Positions 47,628 through 59,990 of a stretch of DNA of 64,000 nt are shown here, piece after piece (position 1 is the first letter of the stretch; the number at the start of each line of letters is the position of its first letter). The stretch comes from Vespa crabro. Its lineage: Eukaryota > Arthropoda > Insecta > Hymenoptera > Vespidae. The notes beneath the pieces were generated by a model. It ran no database searches and was not told where the DNA came from. It saw nothing but the letters and a program-made list of their open reading frames with translations. The DNA lies in the NCBI RefSeq assembly GCF_910589235.1, contig NC_060975.1, positions 1,170,001-1,234,000 on the forward strand, written 5' to 3'. The position numbers were made by a program, and so were the translations under genes.

Positions 47628-48239
47628 ATGGTAAATGCAGTATTTGTTACTAAATAAAAAATATGTAATAAAAGAGAACTATAAAGTACTCAAAGGATCA
47701 ATAAATTAATGTAATGATTTTATCAAATAACATGGATCAAAATTATGAATTCATTTGTGAATTCTAAATTTGATCCTTTTTTTTTTTTTTTTCCATCTAA
47801 TTTTCTAACTTTATAAATTGCATTGTGTTTAACCTATTAATGATTAATAAGTAGTAATGAGTTATTCTTATATATTACATTAAAAAGCAATAAAAATATT
47901 TTCATTTTCAGGATGATTATCTTGTGATAATGATTTGTTTAAATAAATCAATGCAGATTCGTATTTAAGCATTGATTTTTAATTGTAAATATGATATAAT
48001 GAGAATTTATATAAAATATCTATTTCAATTATTTGATATATCAATCAGCATTAAGGTGATGGTTTATAAATATGTATATTATTTTTTAGATCTTCTTATG
48101 CACTTTGTATTCATTATTAACAAAGATAATCATGTATGAAACTCATATTCCAATAATGAAAAAGATATCTGAAAATTTATCTTATATTTAATATTTTTAT
48201 GAACTATGAAAATAAAAAAGAAAAAATAAAAAAGTAAAA
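47628..48239. other. Short AT-rich spacer between convergent FAM114 and Nup58 genes
   Basis: About 610 bases hold the 3' UTRs of both genes. Plus-strand AATAAA signals at 47653-47658 and 47667-47672 suit the FAM114 transcript. For Nup58 (minus strand) only a weaker ATTAAA-type signal near 48,187 is visible. No exon is supported here. Confidence 0.55.
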
Positions 48240-51072
48240 TTAATGTTTCCCTCTTTTATTTCCGATCGGTGGTTTCTGCAGTTGGAAACTCGAATTTGAT
48301 TCAATTGTTGACAAAGGTGCAGTAAGATTTGTCGGCGCGTTGAAGTTCAAGCTTGCTGTTGGTGGTTTGACAGACGAATCTATGGTTGCATTTATAGCAG
48401 AAGGGACTGGTGTTGTACTACCCCAAACTGCAACAACATAATTACTAATGAAAATGAATTCATTGAAAGATCATGGTAAACTTAAATGCACGTACATTAG
48501 TTGAAGCTGACGGATGTTTTCCATGAATTCATAGAATCATTAATGAGTGTTACACATTATCTGCAGCTTTAATCCATAATTGATATGTAATAGAAATAAT
48601 CAGCAAAAATTGCTAATGTAACTACTACAATTTTTTCCTAGACTTGAATAATTCCTGAATGACATAAACTACATCTTACCCATAGTTGCACTTACGCTAA
48701 AGATTCTGCTAGCTAAAAGATACTAGCAGAAATATTATCTTTACATACAAATTTTACCACCACTTCTTGAATAATGCAAGTATTATTATATCAACTTCGA
48801 TGATAAAGCAGGAGCACTCAAAGCATACATAAAATACACAGCCATTCCTTAAGAAGCAAAAGACAAAACTTTTCATTTCTTTCATTTAGTTAATATATAT
48901 ATATATACCCAAATATAATATTTTATATTTGACAAACACAAGTTTGCTCCCAAAATATTAAATAGAAAAGCTCCATAATTTTTCCCATAGTTTATAACAC
49001 AAAAAAGAAAGTAAAATTCAATACCTCAATAACTAAAATACAGCCTCTACTTTTCCCCTGCAAACGCAAAATTAAAATCAAATAATAAAAATAATATGTA
49101 GAAACAAACAAAAAAAATATATATATATATGTATCATATATAAATAAGACAAATCACAGAGCAGATTCATGTCTTTTATACATTACTTCTACAGTACTTA
49201 ATAAGGACGTTAAATGTTAGTAATTTCTACCTTACACTAGATCCACGCAAGACCTGAAGGTAGGACATGTTTATGGGAAAGTTGTAACAACGAGAACACA
49301 CGTTGTCTTGGGAGTTTGTCTTTAGCGTGAAATTAAATTAGTATTGCAATATATTATAAATCAATCATTTAATTAGTTACCTAGAGGATTTCGCGCGTCA
49401 TAACTGGTTGCTTGAGTAGAATTCAATGCTGTTGAAGATAGGAAACTTCTATTGCCTATTAAAATTAAATCATTAAAATTTCTAATATAATACGTATTTC
49501 TTATTATAGAAATGACATTCTAACCTGGACTAAAAGGTGTTGGCCCACTAGTAATTCTCCCTATAGTATTTCGCAATGATTTTTCATTTGTTTTAACATC
49601 ATCAAAAACATTTGTATTATCTTTTAACACGTATTTTCTAAAATTTAAATATTGTTCCTTTTGTTGTTGTACTTTTGAATGTACACCTTGTAATTTTCCA
49701 GCAACAGCAACTAAAGACTCATGAAGTTTACTCATAGCCATAGTTAATTCTACAAAGTAATTGTATGATTTTTATCTTGTATTATAATCAATGTTATTTT
49801 TAAACTATTAATAAATATTATTATACCTTGCGGAGTTAAGGTCTTTGGTGTCATCATAGTTTGTATATGTTTTTCTGTTGTTTCAATTTGAGATCTAAAT
49901 AACATTAAGTCGTGTTCAAAATTTTCAGTTAATTCCATGAAAAATAAAAGCGGCGCATTATTTTCATATTGCAAGCCAGGTGGTGTGTCGTTTGTTCTCT
50001 GAGCTATTTCCGCATTTTGTAATGCCTTTGCCGTATCTTGTTTTAACTTATCGGCAAAAGCACGATCTCGTTGAACGGATCCCGCTAATGTAGTTAAAAT
50101 TTCCATTAATGATGCAGTATCCTCTGCACAACGGTTTAATGGTCTTGCAGAACCCCTTGCTATATCAGAAGATAAAACCTTCTGGGTTTTTACAAATTCT
50201 CTGATTAAAATAGAAAAATTTAAGGTTATACATATTTCCCTATAATAATATAATCAATCAGATAATTCATTTCTAATTACTTGAATTTATCTATGGTTTG
50301 CATCAGTTCATTTGGTAATAAATTTTCCTTTGCAGCTGTTGGACTATTGCTTCCTTGGGAAAGACCTTTATTATTAACAGAAACATCTAATCCACCTAAT
50401 CCTCTACTTGTGGTCGAGGTTGTAGTCGTAGTGGTTGTTAATTTTGTACCAGCTAAACCACCACTACTAATAGAACCAAACAAGGATGCTGTAAATATTA
50501 TTCGCCAATAAAGTACAGTTATTTTTTGTTTAATTATTATGCCCTAATTTATTATGCAATATTACGTGTACTGGTAGGATTCCCAAACATTAAACCTCCC
50601 GTTGCAGGTGTGGTATTTAAAGGTCCCTTTAATGTTGTATTTTGAGCAGGTGTTCCAAAATTACGCCCTGTAAATAAAGGGGCAGAAGTGGTTGGAGTTG
50701 AAAATAGATTAGGTGCTGCCGTTGTTGTAGCTGTTCCAGTTCCTAACAAAGTGGTAGCTGGTTGACTAGGTGCAGAAGTTGCTGGTGTTGCCCCAAAACC
50801 AAAGTTTAGGCCAGTAGTAGTAGCTGGAGTTGATGCTCCAAATGTTAACCCGGTTGCTGGAGTCGTTGAAGTAAAGGACGTGCTATTTAAGCCAACATCA
50901 TCACCGATATAAATTGTAATATCATTAATTTATATGATAATACATAAGAATTTCAATGTAAAAAAAGGTTATAATATTAAGAGGTTAATTAAATCATATA
51001 CCTCTGAGTTCCTAATCCAAAACCTGAACTGCTCGACGTTATAGTAGGCGTTCCAAATGTAAACGAAGACAT
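48240..51072 (-). CDS. Nup58: Nucleoporin Nup58/p45, seven exons, complete
   Basis: Nup58 is an FG-repeat protein of the Nup62-Nup58-Nup54 complex lining the nuclear pore central channel. Exons on the minus strand: 51002-51072, 50566-50882, 50281-50488, 49827-50200, 49525-49749, 49381-49455, 48240-48427. Phases agree, giving 485 residues, a little shorter than fly and human relatives. The N-terminal ~200 residues are rich in G, T, S, A and FG/LFG units (FGTPT, GFGLG, FGFGA, LFGSI). The helical region begins near LPNELMQTIDKFK and continues through KTQKVLSSDIARGSA and the LFFMELTENFEHDL and TTEKHIQTMM segments. The C-terminus ends FQLQKPPIGNKRGKH, matching the conserved end of the family. The start ATG is followed directly by the first FG unit. 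Confidence 0.95.
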
Positions 51073-52958
51073 TTTAAAATATTAAACTTACATATAATGT
51101 ATAAATAATTAATCTTTCTTATAAATCTATAATATAAAACACTTTGTCACTTTGAGTAGTTTGAATTCTTTGAAAACATGTGTGCTTTCATTAATCTACA
51201 GTATTGCCCTCTACAGGAAATTCATAGAAATAAAATTTTAAATGTTACTACACACTAAATACGTATTATCAGCGATTTTAAAGAAAGGATTAATTATAAT
51301 AAATTATTTGTATATATGGAAACAATACGATTACAATAATTTCAAAATAATATGATTATTATCTATATTTTTGCTTGTTATTCGCGAAAGTTTGCAAAGA
51401 GCCAATCAGCTTTTTTCTTTTGCGCAATAATACAATTTTATCAAGGAACTATTTTCAATTCGAGAATCAGTTGAGTCGTTTAATACGTACGGAAAACATA
51501 CAGGTGAATGATTTTAATTTTTTCTTCTCCCGATTGTAAAAGGTATAAAAAGATTATCCCACATAATATTTCTATATAATAAATAAATGCATAATACTAG
51601 TCTCAATGAAGTATAAAAAAAGTAAAATAAACGTAACAACGATTACAGAAGCGAACGATCATCAGATCTTTTGGCGGTTTGTCCTGGACGCCATTATTAC
51701 GCAGTTAGATACAACAAATTATAAAGCAGTTACAAGTTAATGTTTTCATCATAATTAGAGGTAATTAAAATAATCTAATATACCTATCTACCTTTCTTCG
51801 ACATTATATACAATGATTTGAAAGAGAAAAAAACGATTTATAATAATTATAATTAGTTAGATACATATATATACATATATATGTACATGTATGTACACAA
51901 TTTTATATATATATATATATATATAGTATACCGTTAAGAGTTGATTAAACGTAAGGGAGACATACGATAATATAAAAAAATATAGATAATATTTCGATTT
52001 ATTATTAAACGTGCCTACGTGATACAAATCAGGGGACAACACAATTTCATATTATCATCTTTAAATGTATTAAATATGTTTTTTTTTTCTTTTCCTTTTT
52101 TTTTTTTTTTCTTTCTTGCGTGTACGTGACAAAGTTCTAATTAATTATACAGCTTATCTATAGGAAATGGGGTTATTTCAACGAAGTTTACCAGATCGGT
52201 ACATAGTAGACTATCACAAAGTTGATTGCTGGTTCGATTTCGTACGTGGCGTTGAGTTCGTACGTGGGCGTTTCTAAAATGATCACAGTCGTGTGTTGAA
52301 CAAGACTAAAAGAGCTCTCTCTTTCTCTCTCTCTCTCTCTCTCTTTCTTTTTATTTCTTTCTATTCCTCTTTTCTTTATTCTTTTCGAAAAGAATTTCGC
52401 CAGATTATATCCGATGGATTTTTTTTTTTTTTTTTTTTTTTTTTGACTTATACATTATTGTAACATTCCGGGCTCTCTGACCACTAATAAAATCGTTTCC
52501 AACTTGTTTATATTATACAATCTACAGTACAAACCATTATAAATCACTTTCATTCAACACGTCTCGCACATAACTCTTTCTCTTTCCTTTCTCTCTTTCA
52601 TTATGCTTTTTCATTTCTTTCTTTTTTTTCTTTCCTTTATCGTACCCCAAGAAATAAAAGCGTATAATACGATCCCGTTTGAAAGAAACAAAAAGCAGGA
52701 AAGATTTTTACGCAGTTTTAGAAGACACCCGGTATAATGTTTACGCTGTAAAACATTTTTACAGAGTAAAATGAGTCGCTCCGGTGATCACGAAATATGA
52801 TTGATACGACAATATTATTCTCTCTATCATACAAATACAATGAGACAGCGTGTGCGCGAATTTTATGTATGTATTAATATTAATGTATGTTATATGTTTA
52901 TGCATGTCCTGTTTTTTTTTTTTTTTTTATGTACTTGTGTCCTTTTTTTATGGGGTTC

Positions 52959-53001
<43 letters not shown>

Positions 53002-53166
53002 TAAAGAATATATTATTCCTAGGTACTTTTGCGATGCCGTGCGATTATTCTAAATATTCAATTGGATGTAAAGATATCAACAATGCCGTGCTAATATTAA
53101 TACCAACGATATAGGCTTATAATATTTTTACGTTTAAGTTTCGATTTTTTTCCAACAAATTATTTT

Positions 53167-53200
<34 letters not shown>

Positions 53201-54141
53201 CTCTCTTTCTCTTTCCCTCCCCCCTCTATCTATCTCTAACTTTCCTTTCGATTGACGAATAATAACGATGCAGTATTGTTTTTTTTTTTTCTTAATTATC
53301 ACTGCATATTGAAAATAATTTTGAAAAAGGAGATTTATAGAAATAATTTTAATTCGCACGTCACCGTCGTATGTAGACGATATATATATAAATTTTTCAT
53401 ATATATACACCACGTATATATACAGCGTATATATATCGACGTCTGTAATATATATATCACTGCGTGCTCTCTGCATTTTATACGTTATTGAACGTCGTCG
53501 TAAAACTGCAAATAAAAATAACGGGGTTTAATTAAAGCGCATACAAATAAACATTCGTACGCATACATATGTACGTGTGTGCGAAAACGCAAGCTGTATA
53601 AATATTAACTTTTTTTTTGCTTCTTTATATCGAATTTTCATCTCCTCTCGTTTCCTTCTTTCGCTTCGCGAAATAGAATAAATACCTTTTCTTTTTTCTT
53701 TTCGTAATTTTTTTTTTTGTTTTTGTTTTCTTCTTTTAGTTCTTTTTTCTTCTTTTTTTTTTTTTTTTTATATTTTCTTCGACGTATAATTACATACAGA
53801 ATTTGTTCTTTCCTAAAATGTTTAAATCCGTTCGAACGTTAAGATAATTTGTCGAGGATTATATCCAGCAAATGCACGCGTTCTTTTAATTATTCATTTA
53901 TTTATTTATTTAATTTCTTTTCTTTTTCTGCCTTTCACGCCCACCTCTTTTTTATATTTATTTATTTTTTTTTTATCCCTCTCTCTCTCTCTCTCTCTCA
54001 CTTTTTTCTCTTAATATTATTTACGAATCTTAATAAATTACGTCTGCCAAAGAATGTTTTTTTTTTTTTCATTTTTTGTTGTTTTTTAATATTTTCGAGA
54101 AAAACGAACAACGTCGACTTTTCTTCTCTGTCAGTTGGATC

Positions 54142-54195
<54 letters not shown>

Positions 54196-54238
54196 GTTAT
54201 TATTAATATTATTATTATTATTATTATTATTTTATTAT
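54142..54238. repeat. ATT trinucleotide array
   Basis: About 97 bases of near-perfect ATT units with two interruptions. It gives poly-isoleucine or poly-leucine frames that are not genes. Confidence 0.9.
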
Positions 54239-57148
54239 TCATTTTTTTGTTGTTGTAATGAATTATCGAGAATCTACGTACAATATCGTCGCTCGATACT
54301 ATATGCAATATGTAAAATATATAGTATATCTTTTCTTCATTTTCTTTCGCTCGTTAGAAAAAGAAAAATCGTCATTAGAAAATATTATACCATGACAGAT
54401 TGGTGGGTGCGATTGTAATATTAAAAATCGCTCTCATTTTATTTGTTTATTACTTTCTCCCCCTTTTGTTTTTTTTTCTTTTTTTTTTTTTTCTTTTTTT
54501 ATGAATCTTCCGCCCTCTTCTTCCTCCTCATTATTCTCAGTAACATCATCTTCAATCGCGATTTAATTCATGGCACTAAAGGTCAGCTTTTACAATAGCG
54601 AAACGAAAGAATCAGATCTATTATCGTATTTTTGTTACTTTGTTTAAAAATCGTATTATCTGTTACTGGATTAAAGTTTCATACTTCTGCTCCTCTCTAT
54701 GTGTAATATGTGTGTCTGTGTTTGCATGCTCTTATGTATATATTTTGTGTGTATATGCAATAAAACAGCTGTACACTTCGGTGGAACGAGCCTATGATTA
54801 TTTCTTTTTTTGTTTTTGCAACTTTAACTTTTTAATTTAAAACGTCTAGCTCCAATTATAATATTGTTTATTATTTATTCATATTATGTTAATAATTAAA
54901 TGTCTTTTGATAATTCATATACATATACATACATATATATATGTATGTATGTATTTTACATGAATCAATTATGAAAGTAGATTAAAGCATATACTTTTTT
55001 AAAAATTTTCTTCATTATAATTTAGATCTATATAATCGAATTATTGAATTTTTATAAATTCATATTCGCTCTCTTTTAGGCCACTCTTATAATATATGCT
55101 TTAATTATCTACTATTACCTTTGCACTCAATTTATTCATTTTTTTCTTGCTTCTTTTTATCACACACGTTTTTTAGAAATTAGAATTGCAGTGTTCTTTA
55201 TAATTTAATAATAAATCGTGCGATATATATGGTGTTAGAGAGAGAGATCACGTGTTAAAAACAAAGATTTTCATGAATATATAAAGAAAAAAAAAAAAAA
55301 ATAAATAATAAAATAATAAAAAGAAATTTTGGTCGTTGTCAACTCCATTTTTACATATAATTAACACTCCAACTCTAAGGCCAATTATAATATCGTATGG
55401 TATATTCCATTGAATTTTTTTCACATTCACAAATAATTAAATAATCATTAATTGTTAGGCCAGTTTAGGATCCATTTGATTCACACCTTTGAGATCATTA
55501 ATTCAGATAAAACATTTCTCCTTGTTTTTTTTTTTTTTTTTTTTTTTTTTTTTCCCCCTATAAACATCGGCCAAAATAGTATGTATTTATATGACAATTG
55601 GAGTATACACGTGTGTAAACGAGCCTATAATTAATTAATTTTATTTAGCACCGGAATTCTACCGAAGTATACAACAAAGACATTTATTTATTAAACTATT
55701 TTTTGTAATTCGAGCTCATCATTCTTTTCGCTACATACACTCTAATAATCTGGGTACTTGGAAAAGACTTGGCAATTAGAAATAATTCTAAGATGTTCGA
55801 CATTTTTCCAAATCGCTTATTAACATTCATTATTATCATCATCATCATCATCATCATCATATTTTATCTTGAAATGTATTCCTCGTTCGCGGTAAAAAAA
55901 AAAAGTTTAAGCGAATTTCTGCATAGCAAGTTAGCATTTTGTACTATTTTTTTTCTTTTCTTTTTTAATTATTTTTATTTAATTTCTTTTCTTTTTGTTT
56001 TTTTTTTTTTTTGTTTTTATATTTTTCCTTCTATTTTTTTTTCTTTTTTTAATTTTTCGGAAGAACTGCTGCCTGTTTTTCGTCGAAGATCCCTCGTTTA
56101 GACACATTCTTTCGGAACTAAATCGTCGTCGTCGTCGTCGTCGACGTTTGATCACAGCGATTACTATATTGTCACATTCACTAAGTTAGAGAGAGCTTTT
56201 GACAATTTTTCTACATTCGAAGTACGTACATACATACATACATACATACATAAATGCACAGATGCATACATACGTACATACATTTATACATATGTATATA
56301 TGTATGTAGAAAAAAAAACGTTCTTTATTTCAATTGATCTATTATTTATCTATCATCGGTCGTCTATCGAAAAAGACAAAGAATTTGATAATGGCAGTTT
56401 GACCAATCGAAACCATAAAACGCACTCGAGTTTACCATAGAAAAATCTCGCCATTTTTATCGCCTGTACAGAGTCAACAACAACAATAACAACAATAACA
56501 ACGACGACGACGACGCAATCAAAATAATTAAAAAAATAAAAAATAAAAAAAAAATAAAAAAGAAAAGAAAGAAACTACGTATTCGGACTTTTCAATAAAT
56601 ATTTCTCCTTAGACACGTTACATGAAATTATTATTATAACGTTTGAATATTATCGAAAACGATTCTTACATTTATTCTTCCCATCTCATACTTTTACAGA
56701 AAATTCATGGTGTTCTATTTATTTATTTATTTATTTATTTATTTATTTTCCCATTGTTTTTCCTTCTTCTTTTCCTTTCTTTTACTCTTTTCTTCTCTTT
56801 GCTTTTTTATGTGTGTATGTTTGCGTGCGTTTGCATACGTGAACCTCGGTGAAAATACGTATCAATTTGACGATGTATCTCAACAACAATTCTTAAGAAG
56901 CTAATATAATCGATTGATAGTAATCGAACATAGAGGAGAATATTATTCGCATATCGTTATTGCAATTAATTTTTATCCGCGATACAAAAGGCAATGTCAT
57001 CTTAAAATTTTAATGATTCTCTATTGGAAAAAGAGAGAAGCCTCTACGAGGATGGAAACTTCAACTTGTCGAAGATCACAAAATGCTTTTTTTTCTTCGG
57101 TAAATACATACGTATATATCTATGTATGTTTGCATGTATGAATGTATG

Positions 57149-57149
<1 letters not shown>

Positions 57150-57214
<65 letters not shown>
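57150..57214. repeat. (TA)n microsatellite
   Basis: Two TA runs joined by one TATG interruption, flanked by TGTATGTA-type repeats. Confidence 0.9.
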
Positions 57215-57216
<2 letters not shown>

Positions 57217-57752
57217 TATATGTACGTATGTGTATTGTGTATACATACAAAGCAAAACATATTTTCAATTTATGATCAACGAAAAATAATTCATTAAGTG
57301 TGCTCTAATTCTTGGTTTGTTCGTTCTCTTTTCTGTCCCATCTTTTTCTTTCTGTTGTGAATTACAGCGGCACTGTTGATTCTTTAAAGAAAAAAGAAAA
57401 GAAAGAAAGAAAGAAAAAGAGAAGTAAAATAAAATAAAAAAAAAAAAAAAAAAAAAAGGAGAAAAGAGAAAACCACATGAATAGGGATTGCTGATTCACG
57501 CGCAAATTAGCTTAAATTCGGCTTGTGTCTATGTGTGTGTTTGTGTATTTATGCATGTACATACGCGAATATATGTGTGAAATCACTAAAGAGACATACA
57601 TACATATAAACACAGTCGTAAAATTCATAGGACTTTACAAAATTAAAATGATCGTCTGGATTATAATGATACGCAAGAATTTCATTTGTTTATTATTGAC
57701 CTAAATAAATCGTAAAAATTTGATATAATAAAATAAATAAAATAATAAAAGT

Positions 57753-57791
<39 letters not shown>

Positions 57792-57884
57792 TGAGTTTTG
57801 TGTGTATGAGATAGAGACAGAGATAGGCAGAGAGAAATAGAGAGAGAGAGAGCGAGAGGGAAAAAAACAAAACACAAAATAAAT

Positions 57885-57936
57885 AAAATAGAATAAAATA
57901 AAATAAAATAAAATAAAATAAAATAAAATAAAATAA
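57885..57936. repeat. AAAAT pentanucleotide array
   Basis: About ten units of a five-base repeat (AATAA/AAAAT), following a GA-rich tract at about 57,758-57,860. Confidence 0.9.
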
Positions 57937-58212
57937 TATGAAAGAGAAACACATTTCTATATAAATTGCATAAAATGGCAGTGAACGCGTTAATAATGTA
58001 TATAATATCGTTAAGACTTCTGAAATGGGTCTTTGGTTCTGTAGCAATGTGCTACGTCAACTTTCAAAAAGAAGCACTGCATCCACTTGCGAGATGGAAG
58101 CAAAATAATTCTGGACAAGGAAACGACACGCTATAATAATTAACATCATTTGAAAAACACTTCCTTCGGAGGTTCATCTCCTTGGTACATTTGTACATGT
58201 CAAATGAGCCTC

Positions 58213-58213
58213 G

Positions 58214-58247
<34 letters not shown>

Positions 58248-58367
58248 ATATCATCATTATCATCATCAATATCATCATTATCATCATCATCATCAATATC
58301 ATCAGCATCATCATCATCATCGTCATCGTCATCTCATCATCATCAGTATTATCAGTATCATCATCAC
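58213..58367. repeat. CAT/ATC trinucleotide array with ATCAAT and ATCGTC variants
   Basis: About 155 bases of ATC units with interspersed AAT, ATT and GTC variants, giving short poly-His, poly-Ser and poly-Met frames. No gene context supports any frame. Confidence 0.9.
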
Positions 58368-59990
58368 GCTTATGTAATGTAAGAGCGTTGTCAGCGATAG
58401 GATGCACGAAGCAAAAAGTGAAAATGAGAAACCGTAAAATTATATTTATATGATGTTCCATTAAGCAAATTTAAGCAATTCCAAAAAAAAAAAAAAAAAA
58501 AAAAACAAAAAAAAAATAATTAAATAAATAAAAAAAAAAAGAAAGAAACAAGCAATGTTTTATCGTATCGTGCTCTCGCAAATTCCTTAATGACTCCTAG
58601 AGATATCGCAATTTACATTATATTATTTTATATTTTCATTTAGGTTTTGTCATTTCTTATGAATGATGCTTAAATGTTAAGTTGAGAAAATAATTCTTCT
58701 TTTTTTCTTCTTCTTCATCTTCTTCATCTTTTTATTCTTTTTCTTCTAATTCTTCTTTCTCTTTCATATTTTTTTTTTTTCGTTTTTTCTTTTCATATAT
58801 ATATAAAACAAGCAAAGTGTGTATGTGTATGTCGTTACACAAGCCGTTTCGTTGATACAAATGCACACCATCACTTTCGGAAGTTTTCGGAAACGAAACA
58901 ATAGAAGAGAATAATAATTAATTGATAAACGTGCAAACATTGTTATCTATTTCATATATTATTTAGAAGATAATTAATTCCTCATTTTTTCGAAATAACA
59001 TATCAAGAATGTGTGTGATATATCGTGAAACGTTAAGATATATAAGTTATTATACTTAAACAAGAGACATCCCCTTTTCATTCAAACAGTTTTTCATTTT
59101 AAATGCACGTCCAGTTTATTATCTCTTTGTACCTCTGGCAGTAATCGGAAAGATAGCGTGCATCGATTTCAACGCAACAACCTATATATTAAAACTTGTC
59201 TCTTCACATATATATTTTTCATTTCCTTAAGTCTTTTTTAATTTTTTTTTTTTTTTATTGTTTTTTTTTTATTTTTTTTATTTTTTTTTATTGTTTTTTT
59301 CTTTTTTATTATTATTTTTCATTTTATCTTTTACTTTTATTTTACGGATCAATGGTTCCAGCAGAGATATCTAATGATAGATATTTTCTTTTTTGTCCTT
59401 TTTTTTTTACTTGTTTTTTCATTTGTTTATGTTCTTTTAAAGTATGTGCTTTCTCGTTAGAACGCGAATCGAGAGAATCATAAAAGAATGTAAAGAAGAA
59501 AATATTACAAATTTTTAACCTCCGAGAACCATCATATTATTAATCTCTCTTTCTTTCTCTTTTTCCCTTTTTAATTTTATTTGTATTTTTTTTTCCTTTT
59601 TCTTTTTAACTTTTTTTTTTTTTTAAATTATTGTATCCTGTTCTTTGCGCTGAGCGTATTGCAACTCTAAGAATTTTCGTGAAATATCGTCGATTAGAAA
59701 GCACAAAAAGTATCATTTTTAATTACTTTGGGATGATGTACTATGCATTGCAATCTTCCTACGTTGTTTCGCTTTCTTTTCTTTTTTCTCTTCGTTTGTT
59801 TTTTTTTTTTTTTTTTTTTCTTTACGCTGTTTTCAATCGAAATCTTTCAACTTTTTGCTATTATAATAAAAGTTTTTCGAGCAATATGGGCACTTTTTAC
59901 TGTTTTTTCTTTTTTCTTTTTTGTTTTCTTTTTTTTTCTTAAACGTCGCCCCTGTGTGTTCAACGAAAGTCAGTCGTAACACGTAAATTT

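Larger units (their letters stand above)
51073..59990. other. Gene-free region rich in plus-strand T and CT tracts
   Basis: I see no exon supported by homology or phase. The plus strand carries many poly-T or T-rich runs (near 52,080, 52,420, 52,910, 53,280, 53,750, 54,060, 54,480, 55,530, 55,996, 59,240, 59,798), CT microsatellites (52,320, 52,961, 53,170), TTTA repeats (53,895, 56,716), an ATT array (54,142-54,238) and a CAT array (58,213-58,367). A-rich runs are fewer (55,288, 56,525, 57,438, 58,483). The left part may contain the Nup58 promoter, and the right end the 3' UTR of calpain-D. Confidence 0.55.

Noticed and set aside
54069..54418. Poly-isoleucine and poly-leucine frames
   Set aside because: Pure translation of the ATT array.
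58150..58461. Poly-His, poly-Ser and poly-Met frames
   Set aside because: Pure translation of the CAT/ATC microsatellite.
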